NCBI GenBank assembly: GCA_964459805.1
Contig: CAYWOD010000221.1
Location: 1-5,654 of the forward strand
Length of the DNA stretch: 5,654 nt
Reading direction: 5' to 3'
Origin: DAOVRL01 sp964459805
GTDB lineage: Bacteria > Planctomycetota > Phycisphaerae > Sedimentisphaerales > Anaerobacaceae
Shown: positions 1 to 5,437 of the stretch, in pieces
Numbering within the stretch: the stretch's first letter is position 1
Layout: the number at the start of each line of letters is the position of its first letter
Made by a program: the position numbers and the translations under genes
Notes under the pieces: generated by a model
What the model was told of the DNA's origin: nothing
Seen by the model: only the letters and a program-made list of their open reading frames with translations
The model's database searches: none

Positions 1-108
1 AATTTTTCAGGGATTTTTTCCAGGCAGTAAGTGTTTGCGTTAAAAGGAGTTATGGAGATACGTGTTTGTCTTGTCAATTTTTTGCGAGGGCAGGTAGGCG
101 ACTGCGTG

Positions 109-288
109 GGGTGCACGTCATCTTTGTTGGTACAAAACCGGCTTAGTTGGCCTTATTCGCATCTTGGTGGTTGCCTAAAAGCGTGGATTCCCGCTTTTGC
201 GGGAATGACAAAGGGCTGACAGCTATTATTTGCGGAAAACTCGACTGAGAGCCCAGAAAGAATCCACCTACAATCGTGACGTGCACCC
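109..288. repeat. 11-bp exact inverted repeat bracketing the dRS3-like hairpin
   Basis: GGGTGCACGTC at 109-119 recurs as its exact reverse complement, GACGTGCACCC, at 278-288. In addition, ACTGCGTGG occurs as a direct repeat at 101-109 and 289-297, immediately outside each arm. The hairpin at 187-206 lies between the arms. The arrangement could be the ends of a small non-coding repeat unit, or a coincidence of a GTGCAC-centred sequence. No open frame links the two arms. Confidence 0.4.
187..206. repeat. dRS3-like / REP-like 20-bp palindromic repeat
   Basis: The sequence is a perfect 8-bp inverted repeat, ATTCCCGC and GCGGGAAT, around a TTTT loop. It fits the pattern ATTCCC-N8-GGGAAT, the consensus of the dRS3 repeat described in Neisseria, and closely related copies with flanking TGGATTCCCGC / GCGGGAATGAC are scattered between genes in many other bacteria. 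It lies about 95 bp downstream of the pyrE stop codon. In Neisseria dRS3 copies serve as target sites for a filamentous phage and other mobile DNA; whether that applies here is unknown. The transcript on either strand would form a short strong stem, which could protect the pyrE mRNA 3' end, but there is no adjacent U-run. Confidence 0.7.
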
Positions 289-301
289 ACTGCGTGGCGG
301 A

Positions 302-832
302 TTACTTTTTGTCCTTTATTCCGAGGTCGTTTTTTGTGAGGATGGACTCGAATTTGTAGCCGGCCTGGGCGATATTTTCCTCGGCTCCTTGTTTGCGATC
401 GATTACGCAGACGATTTCCTTGACGGTCGCAGCGGCCTCGGTGATTACCTTGGCGGCCTCGAGGACCTGGCCGCCGGTCGTGGCGATATCCTCAACGAGC
501 AGGACCACGTCACCGGCATTTAGCACACCTTCAACTAATTTGCCTGTGCCATAGCCTTTTTTGCTATTGCGAATGATTACCCAGTTCTTACCCGTTTCCA
601 TAGCGGTAGCCGCCGCCAGCGCCACACCGCCCAGCTCGGCCCCGGCGATGAGAGTAACATCGTCCGTGATGTACCTGGCGAATTCGGCCCCCAGCGCCCT
701 TAGTATGTCCGGGCAGGTCTCGAAAAGATACTTATCAAGGTAATAGTTGCTTCGCTTTCCGCTGCGAAGTATAAAGTCACCCTCCAGATAAGCAGTCTCT
801 TTGATACGCTTGATCAACTCTTCTCTTGTCAT
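302..832 (-). CDS. pyrE: Orotate phosphoribosyltransferase (PyrE)
   Basis: A 176-residue cytosolic enzyme of de novo pyrimidine synthesis that joins orotate to PRPP to give orotidine 5'-monophosphate. Residues 17-34 (EGDFILRSGKRSNYYLDK) are the characteristic OPRTase N-terminal motif. The mobile catalytic loop is at 88-98 (RNSKKGYGTGK), and the PRPP-binding signature is at 110-122 (VLLVEDIATTGGQ). The length matches the short (about 175-190 aa) OPRTase type rather than the 213-aa enterobacterial form. The lysine that follows the loop arginine in many homologues is Asn89 here; this position also varies in other species. I chose ATG at 832 because AAGGA (845-841) sits 8 bases upstream. An in-frame GTG at 853 would add seven residues but has no ribosome-binding site and lies inside a repeat-like sequence. 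It follows purB in the same direction after 132 bp and probably has its own promoter there. Confidence 0.95.
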   Translation of the reverse strand: MTREELIKRIKETAYLEGDFILRSGKRSNYYLDKYLFETCPDILRALGAEFARYITDDVTLIAGAELGGVALAAATAMETGKNWVIIRNSKKGYGTGKLVEGVLNAGDVVLLVEDIATTGGQVLEAAKVITEAAATVKEIVCVIDRKQGAEENIAQAGYKFESILTKNDLGIKDKK

Positions 833-840
833 TTTTTTGT

Positions 841-845
841 TCCTT
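841..845 (-). promoter_or_regulatory. pyrE ribosome-binding site that decides the start
   Basis: On the minus strand AAGGA is followed by 8 bases, then the ATG at 832. It lies inside the coding frame that would begin at GTG 853, so it supports the downstream ATG and not the GTG. Confidence 0.7.
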
Positions 846-850
846 TTCGC

Positions 851-948
851 CACGAAGGCACTAACACACCAAGATTATAGAGTATTCATTCTTTACGTTC
901 GGAGGTTTCCGGTTGAAGCCATTCTTTCAATTTCTTTGTGACTTCGTG
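851..948. repeat. Imperfect inverted repeat filling the purB-pyrE gap
   Basis: CACGAAGGCACTAA at 851-864 is matched at 12 of 14 positions by the reverse complement of TTTGTGACTTCGTG at 935-948. The arms are rich in CACGAAG/CACAAAG-type words, a style of sequence (series of short ACAAAG, ACGAAG and CTAAGAC words pointing at each other) that I recall as a dispersed intergenic repeat in several bacterial phyla. With about 70 bp between arms, the RNA could fold into a long weak stem. The pyrE-proximal arm runs into the leader of pyrE, just upstream of its ribosome-binding site. Confidence 0.45.
874..879 (-). promoter_or_regulatory. Candidate -10 box for pyrE
   Basis: The minus strand reads TATAAT, a perfect sigma70 -10 hexamer, within the purB-pyrE gap. 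Transcription would start near 866-868, leaving a leader of about 35 bases before the ATG at 832, with the AAGGA site inside it. No good -35 hexamer is seen at 16-18 bp spacing (CCGAAC at 17 bp), so the promoter is only a candidate. Confidence 0.35.
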
Positions 949-964
949 TCTTAGCGGCTGTTCC

Positions 965-2410
965 TTAGACGTTAAGCTCGACCTTTCTGCTCAGTTCCTT
1001 ACGATATTTGCTGCGGATGGGCGTCACGATGTTCTTGATAAATTCATCCACCTGCTGCGGCGCCCTGCCGACGTAGCTTTTCGGGTCGAGGACTTTCTCG
1101 AAATCGACCTTTGCAAAGGCCAGGTCTGCTTTGAGCCGCCCGATCAAATCGTTGGGCTTGCCCAATTTCTTCACCTGCGCGGCCGCGGCGTGCGAGTGCA
1201 GTCTTATCCTCTCGTGCAGCTCCTGCCTGTTGCCGCCGGTCTTGACCGCCGCCATCAAGATGTTTTCAGTAGCCATAAAGGGCAGCTCGGCGGCGATACG
1301 TCCGGCTATAACTTTCGGATAAACAACAAGCGCCCCGGTGACGTTGATGAGAATCTCTAAAATGCCGTCAACCGCCAAAAACGCCTCGGGAATAACCACC
1401 CTCCTGTTGGCCGAGTCGTCGAGCGTTCTCTCGAGCCATTGCTCCGACGCCGTCATAGCAGGGCTCGAAGCAAGGCTCAGCACAAGCCTGCTCAGGGCCG
1501 TGGTCCTTTCGCACCGCATCGGATTCCTTTTATAAGCCATCGCGGATGAGCCGATTTGCGATTCTTCAAAGGGCTCTTCCATCTCCTTTAGATTCGCTAA
1601 CAGCCGAACGTCGTTGCACAGCTTGTGCGCCGACTGCGCAACCGAGGCCAGGCAGTTCACTACGAGCGTGTCGATTTTGCGCTGGTACGTCTGGCCGGTG
1701 ACGGCGCAGGTCCTTTTGAAACCAAACGCCGCAGCGACCGCCTTATCGAGCTGCCTGACCTTGCTGTGGTTGCCCTCAAAAAGCGCCAAGAACGACGCCT
1801 GCGTGCCAGTCGTACCCTTGACGCCCCTAAAGGGCAGCGTCTCGAGCCGGTGTTCGATCTCCTGCAAATCCATCGCAAACTCGTAGCACCACAGGGTCGC
1901 CCTCTTGCCGACGGTGGTCAACTGGGCCGGCTGGTAGTGCGTAAAGCCCAGAGTAGGAAGCTCACGGTGCTTCTTTGCGAATTTGGCTAACAGGTTTATT
2001 ACCACCGCGACTTTGGCCGCGACCAGCTCGAGCGCTTCGCGTATGATTATCAGATCGGCGTTGTCACCAACGTAGCAGCTTGTCGCACCGAGATGGATTA
2101 TCGGCGCAGCCTTCGGCGCCGCAGCCGCGAACGTGTGGACGTGCGCCATAACATCGTGGCGAAACTCTTTCTCGAAGCGGGCGGCCTTCTTGAAATCGAT
2201 ATCGTCGAGCCGCTTGGCCATCTGCCTTATCTGGCTTTGCTTGATATCCAGACCGAGCTTCTTCTGTGCCACGGCCAGCTCCAGCCACAGTTCGCGCCAA
2301 ATCCCGAACTTCGTCTGAGCACTGAAAAGCTCCGCCATCTCCCTCGATGCGTTCCGCTCAACAAGCGGACTTTGGTAAACAGAGTGTTTATTTGTCGTAT
2401 TCTTGCTCAT
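965..2410 (-). CDS. purB: Adenylosuccinate lyase (PurB), eukaryote/clostridia-like type
   Basis: A 481-residue cytosolic enzyme of the fumarase/aspartase superfamily. It releases fumarate twice in purine synthesis: from SAICAR to give AICAR, and from adenylosuccinate to give AMP. It can be followed along human ADSL (484 aa) with few gaps. Shared blocks are RHDVMAHVHTF at 84-94, IIHLGATSCYVGDN at 103-116, PTLGFTHYQPAQLTTVGKR at 151-169 (His157 the likely general acid), and the mobile signature loop IGSSAMAYKRNPMRCE at 286-301 (catalytic serine at 288/289). Further shared blocks are ERTLDDSANRR and, near the C-terminus, GRAPQQVDEF. In the loop the superfamily's usual proline is Ala292 (GCT), which I recall also in clostridial PurB sequences, so it is not a sign of inactivity. 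The start ATG follows the nuclease stop by 24 bp and has only a weak Shine-Dalgarno (AGGCGA, rather far upstream). I see no promoter in that gap. Confidence 0.96.
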   Translation of the reverse strand: MSKNTTNKHSVYQSPLVERNASREMAELFSAQTKFGIWRELWLELAVAQKKLGLDIKQSQIRQMAKRLDDIDFKKAARFEKEFRHDVMAHVHTFAAAAPKAAPIIHLGATSCYVGDNADLIIIREALELVAAKVAVVINLLAKFAKKHRELPTLGFTHYQPAQLTTVGKRATLWCYEFAMDLQEIEHRLETLPFRGVKGTTGTQASFLALFEGNHSKVRQLDKAVAAAFGFKRTCAVTGQTYQRKIDTLVVNCLASVAQSAHKLCNDVRLLANLKEMEEPFEESQIGSSAMAYKRNPMRCERTTALSRLVLSLASSPAMTASEQWLERTLDDSANRRVVIPEAFLAVDGILEILINVTGALVVYPKVIAGRIAAELPFMATENILMAAVKTGGNRQELHERIRLHSHAAAAQVKKLGKPNDLIGRLKADLAFAKVDFEKVLDPKSYVGRAPQQVDEFIKNIVTPIRSKYRKELSRKVELNV

Positions 2411-2434
2411 TTGCCAATATCGCCTACAAAACTG

Positions 2435-3184
2435 CTATTTGATTTTCTTTTGTCTTTTATATGCACCAATTATCGCGCCGCTGATTTTCGCAGGTGGCAC
2501 TTCATAATTCTCGAACTCGTCTATGTTGTCGTCTTTGACGTGTAGCTGTCCCTCTCCGACGTTTCCCCTGTGCTGACCCTTAGAGAAGTATCTGTTGCTG
2601 CTCACTTCGTCGCTGGACAAGACCCAATACCTGATCCTATCCCTCCAGATGCCTATCCAAAGGAAGACGTCCGCGCATCTGGTTTTAATCTGCTGAAAGT
2701 TCATATCGAACGGCCTGTCCGAATCGGACGTCAGGGCTTTTGTGTAAAGCGGCTCGTCCGGCTTCTCAAAATCGACCGCTCTTGAGGTCTTTATCTCTAT
2801 GCATATGCCGTGCGATTTTCTCTTCTGATCTACCCAGTCCAACCACAGGTCGTATTGGTTTGAGTACTGCGGATCCAACTTTTTGCTTGGTTTTTTGATG
2901 TCACTCACGAGTTGTTTGATTTGCCCGTAGGCCCACTTGTCGCCGAGCCTCCTGGGTGCCGAAATCTCAAATACATAGAGGTATAGATTTCGTTCTGTAT
3001 ATGAGTCTCTGAGTTGATAATAGTCATCCAGCGAAAGCTTGTTGGCAGCCAGGAGATATGAGATTATGTACTTGTACTCGTTGAAAGGATAGACCGATAC
3101 CAGGTTCTCCGATGATGCCGTGAAGTCTTCGGAGTTTTTTAATTCCTCTGTCAGCTTATCAAGTTGGGCTTTGAGCTTCTCCAT
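2435..3184 (-). CDS. Putative type II restriction endonuclease, PD-(D/E)xK-like
   Basis: A 249-residue soluble protein with no signal peptide or membrane segment. I do not recognise a named family. The best functional clue inside it is residues 111-135: an acidic pair Asp112/Asp116 in a hydrophobic strand (YDLWLDW), then after about 14-18 residues ICIEIKTSRAVD, in which Glu130-x-Lys132 fits the E-x-K half of a PD-(D/E)xK nuclease core. Further on come a strand-rich stretch (ADVFLWIGIWRDRIRYWVL, 171-189) and a polar motif, GQHRGNVGEGQLHV (203-216), possibly DNA-contacting. The first 20 residues are a charged probable helix. It starts 12 bp after the methyltransferase stop, so the two are probably translated together and this is the likely partner nuclease. 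The upstream ribosome site is poor (CGAGAG), which could keep nuclease levels low. Its GC content is lower than that of its neighbours. Alternative: another DNA-associated protein of the same module. Confidence 0.7.
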   Translation of the reverse strand: MEKLKAQLDKLTEELKNSEDFTASSENLVSVYPFNEYKYIISYLLAANKLSLDDYYQLRDSYTERNLYLYVFEISAPRRLGDKWAYGQIKQLVSDIKKPSKKLDPQYSNQYDLWLDWVDQKRKSHGICIEIKTSRAVDFEKPDEPLYTKALTSDSDRPFDMNFQQIKTRCADVFLWIGIWRDRIRYWVLSSDEVSSNRYFSKGQHRGNVGEGQLHVKDDNIDEFENYEVPPAKISGAIIGAYKRQKKIK

Positions 3185-3196
3185 ATAGCACTCTCG

Positions 3197-4243
3197 TTAC
3201 TTGCTGACCGGCAGATAATCGAACAGGCTTTCAATCTCCGGTCTCTTTTCTTGTCCGGACTCCCCAGCGTCCGCCATCTTGGTGCCCCATTCGGCGTCAG
3301 CTCCGGGGAAAGGACTATTGAACTGCCATCCCGCCTGTCTTGTTTGTCTGTAATGTTCCAGTCTGCGTATAGTTATCTCTGCAAAAATCGGATCGACATC
3401 GCAAGTAAAGCACCGCCTGCCTAACATTTCGCACCCAAGCAACGTAGTCCCCGAATGGGCGAAAAAGTCCACGACGATATCGTCAGGGTTTGAGCTTGCT
3501 GATATGATCCTCTTTATTGCCTTGAGAGGTTTCTGTGCGTAGCATCCCGGCACATTCTCATCCATCCTGTAAAACACCTGCTGAACGTCGACCCAGACGT
3601 TTCCGGCCCGGATGTTTCTTGATTTGCTTCGCTCCAAGTTCTCTGTCACCTGCCCGTTAACCTTTTTATAATAGCCCCTCAAGATTTTGGGAATATCGGT
3701 GTATTCAGCCTCGATATTGAATATGGGTTTGCCCTTGACATAGTACAGAAGCTCTTGTCTGACCGCCATCCAGTTCTTCTGCGTGCCGTAACCTCGTTGA
3801 TTTCTCATTGTAATGAAGCTGCGGGTCTTCCATTCCGTGAATTCTCTCATCATAATCATAAAGTCGGCAAGCGGCTGAAACCCTGCGTTCTGGTCGGCGC
3901 CGAGCCAGATGTACAAACTGGCATCGCTCTGTAACACTCCACTCGTCGCGCGCACCCATTTTCTACTCCACTCTATGTAGTCTTTGACCGAAGTCTGACC
4001 TAAGCTGTCACTGTTGGTATTGCCGACTGCCAGGTTATAGGGGGGGTCCTGAATAGCCAAAGACGATTTCTCGGCGGTCATTAGTTCTGTAATCGCCTGT
4101 TCGTTGCCTGCATCAAAGCACCCAACCCTGTGTTCACTTACGGGGTCATGCCAAATCTGGCCCTGTTTCAGACGACAATGAGCAAGCAGGGCAGACCTAA
4201 CACGCTTGCTGCCGTCGATTCTTTTGAGTTTTTCTCTTGGCAT
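3197..4243 (-). CDS. Beta-class DNA methyltransferase, probably N6-adenine
   Basis: A 348-residue DNA methylase of the N6_N4 (PF01555-type) group that transfers methyl from S-adenosylmethionine to a base in a specific sequence. The catalytic motif IV, DPPY, is at 66-69 near the N-terminus. Motif X (QKPLKAIKRIISASSNP, 237-253) and the AdoMet-binding motif I (DFFAHSGTT, 259-267) come near the C-terminus, followed by acidic residues at 282/284 (CDVDP). This IV...X-I order defines the beta class, with the target-recognition region expected between about 85 and 235. DPPY favours N6-adenine over N4-cytosine (SPPY). Motif I departs from the common DPFxGSGTT by Phe for Pro and His for Gly. The start ATG has a good GAGGA (4254-4250) six bases upstream. 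The next gene begins 12 bp after its stop and is probably the cognate nuclease, so its expected role is to protect host DNA. The target sequence cannot be read from the protein. Confidence 0.92.
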   Translation of the reverse strand: MPREKLKRIDGSKRVRSALLAHCRLKQGQIWHDPVSEHRVGCFDAGNEQAITELMTAEKSSLAIQDPPYNLAVGNTNSDSLGQTSVKDYIEWSRKWVRATSGVLQSDASLYIWLGADQNAGFQPLADFMIMMREFTEWKTRSFITMRNQRGYGTQKNWMAVRQELLYYVKGKPIFNIEAEYTDIPKILRGYYKKVNGQVTENLERSKSRNIRAGNVWVDVQQVFYRMDENVPGCYAQKPLKAIKRIISASSNPDDIVVDFFAHSGTTLLGCEMLGRRCFTCDVDPIFAEITIRRLEHYRQTRQAGWQFNSPFPGADAEWGTKMADAGESGQEKRPEIESLFDYLPVSK

Positions 4244-4249
4244 ATAGTA

Positions 4250-4254
4250 TCCTC
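4250..4254 (-). promoter_or_regulatory. Strong ribosome-binding site of the methyltransferase
   Basis: GAGGA on the minus strand lies six bases before the ATG at 4243, within the 22-bp gap after the reductase stop. It is clearly better than the site in front of the nuclease, which fits a module that makes methylase in excess of nuclease. Confidence 0.6.
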
Positions 4255-4265
4255 AGGATTGGTTT

Positions 4266-5225
4266 TCACCTCAGTTTTGCCTGGCGCTCGGCCAGTAGGG
4301 TTTCGATCTCCTCGATGTCTGTTTCGCTTAGGCTCCAGTCGCCTGCCGGGGCAGTTTCGGCGATCTGCTCCGGTCTTCGGGCGCCGACGATGGCGGCGGT
4401 AACTTCCGGCCGGCGGAGAACCCAGCTTACAGCCAACTGGGCGCAGGTTTTGCCGTTGCGCCCGGCGATTTCTTTTAGCTTCTCAACCAGCTCCATCGTC
4501 GCGCCGAACTGCGGCTCGTGAAAATCAGGATTCCTCCTTCGATGGTCATCCAGCGCCAGCTCCGCGAGCCTTTCGGGGGTGAACTTGCCCGTGAGCAGGC
4601 CTCTTTGCATAGGGCTGTAAGCGACGACGCCGATATTATTCCGGGCGCAGTAGCGCAGCAGCTCGTCTTCGGCCTCGCGATGGAGCATACTATAAGGGGG
4701 CTGGAGCGACGCGACCGGGTGGCTTTTGCGGACACGCTCAAGATGCCCGATGTTGAAATTGGAAACTCCTATGTATCGAACCTTGCCCTCGTCTTTGAGT
4801 CTGACCATCTCTTCCCAGGCCCCTTCGACATCCTCGTCGGGATCGGGCCAGTGCATCTGATACAGGTCTATCACCTCGACGCCAAGCCTCTTTAAGCTGG
4901 CGTGGCACTCCTGGCGGACCTCTTTGAGGCAACTGATCTTCTCCTTTTTCTCATTCCACAGAATCCCGCACTTCGTCGCGATCAGCGGCCTTTGGCTTGT
5001 CTGCTTGAGGGCTTCGCCGACCAGCTCCTCGGAATGGCCCAGCCCGTAGGCCGGAGCGGTATCTATCCAGTTTATGCCCAAATCGAGCGCTCTTAGGATC
5101 GCGGCGATTGCCTCATCGTCGTCCTGCGACCCCCAGCCGTATTGCCAGGGCCCGCCCATCGCCCAGGTGCCCAAGCCCACTGTCGTCAGTTCCAAATCAG
5201 TATCGCCCAGTCTTCTTGTTTGCAT
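4266..5225 (-). CDS. Aldo/keto reductase, AKR11-like
   Basis: A 319-residue cytosolic NAD(P)H-dependent oxidoreductase with the (alpha/beta)8 AKR fold that reduces aldehydes or ketones to alcohols. The full catalytic tetrad is visible: Asp55 and Tyr60 in WIDTAPAYG, Lys85 in IATKCG, and His125 in LYQMHWPDP. GVSNF near residue 155 and the C-terminal VGARRPEQ (280-287), which binds the 2'-phosphate of NADPH in relatives, are present. The overall pattern (GLGTWAMGG at the N-terminus, QPPYSMLHRE, RGLLTGKF, RRRNPDF) is closest to the YhdN/IolS-like AKR11 group of Bacillus, where the physiological substrate is usually unknown. Length is normal for the family. It is the first gene of the leftward series and ends 22 bp before the methyltransferase. 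The ATG lacks a strong Shine-Dalgarno (GGGG at about 9 bases). GC is about 60-65% in sampled lines, higher than the restriction genes. Confidence 0.93.
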   Translation of the reverse strand: MQTRRLGDTDLELTTVGLGTWAMGGPWQYGWGSQDDDEAIAAILRALDLGINWIDTAPAYGLGHSEELVGEALKQTSQRPLIATKCGILWNEKKEKISCLKEVRQECHASLKRLGVEVIDLYQMHWPDPDEDVEGAWEEMVRLKDEGKVRYIGVSNFNIGHLERVRKSHPVASLQPPYSMLHREAEDELLRYCARNNIGVVAYSPMQRGLLTGKFTPERLAELALDDHRRRNPDFHEPQFGATMELVEKLKEIAGRNGKTCAQLAVSWVLRRPEVTAAIVGARRPEQIAETAPAGDWSLSETDIEEIETLLAERQAKLR

Positions 5226-5258
5226 AATCTGAACCCCGGAAATTCGAATCTCGCCAAT

Positions 5259-5287
5259 AGGATATTACGATTGCGGTGCTTTATCAA
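5259..5287 (-). promoter_or_regulatory. Candidate promoter of the leftward gene series
   Basis: On the minus strand TTGATA (5287-5282; five of six to TTGACA) and TATCCT (5264-5259; four of six to TATAAT) are 17 bp apart. Transcription would begin near 5252, about 27 bases before the reductase ATG. It is the best pair I found between the IS-like gene and the reductase, but the -10 is weak. Confidence 0.3.
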
Positions 5288-5437
5288 TAATTTTGTGCTT
5301 TTTGCCCGTCGCGCGGCCGATCAAACGCATACGCTCGATGCCTTTGTTGGATGCCTAATCCTTTTCTATGAGGAAGAGGAATTCCCTATTGTGAAACTCG
5401 GCATACCCCCCAGGGTAAGACTATCCAAGACAGTCGA

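Larger units (their letters stand above)
1..301. other. Intergenic region downstream of pyrE, no convincing gene
   Basis: I see no credible protein gene in this stretch. A 62-codon plus-strand frame (31-219) has an AAGGAG just before an internal ATG, but the spacing is only two bases and its C-terminus (AWIPAFAGMTKG) is simply the translation of the hairpin repeat at 187-206, a common artefact. A second plus frame is open from position 3 to 146 but has no recognisable content. The region instead holds repeat structures: the hairpin at 187-206 and an 11-bp inverted repeat at 109-119 and 278-288. No T-run follows the hairpin on either strand, so a classical terminator for pyrE is not evident. 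Confidence 0.6.

Noticed and set aside
187..206. Rho-independent terminator for pyrE
   Set aside because: The stem is strong, but no run of T follows on the minus strand; the repeat interpretation fits better.
31..219. 62-codon plus-strand frame at the left edge
   Set aside because: Its C-terminus is the translated palindromic repeat, and the apparent ribosome site is only two bases from an internal ATG. No recognisable protein content.
833..853. Upstream GTG start for pyrE adding seven residues
   Set aside because: No ribosome site precedes it, it lies in repeat-like sequence, and AAGGA is correctly spaced for the ATG at 832.
1535..1537. Ala292 in place of the superfamily proline in the PurB signature loop
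   Set aside because: I recall SSAMAYKRNP in clostridial members of the same subfamily, and all other catalytic blocks are intact, so I do not treat it as a damaged enzyme.
5265..5330. Minus-strand 21-codon frame (MRLIGRATGKKHK...) upstream of the reductase
   Set aside because: Too short, no clear ribosome site, overlaps the candidate promoter, and no known leader-peptide features.
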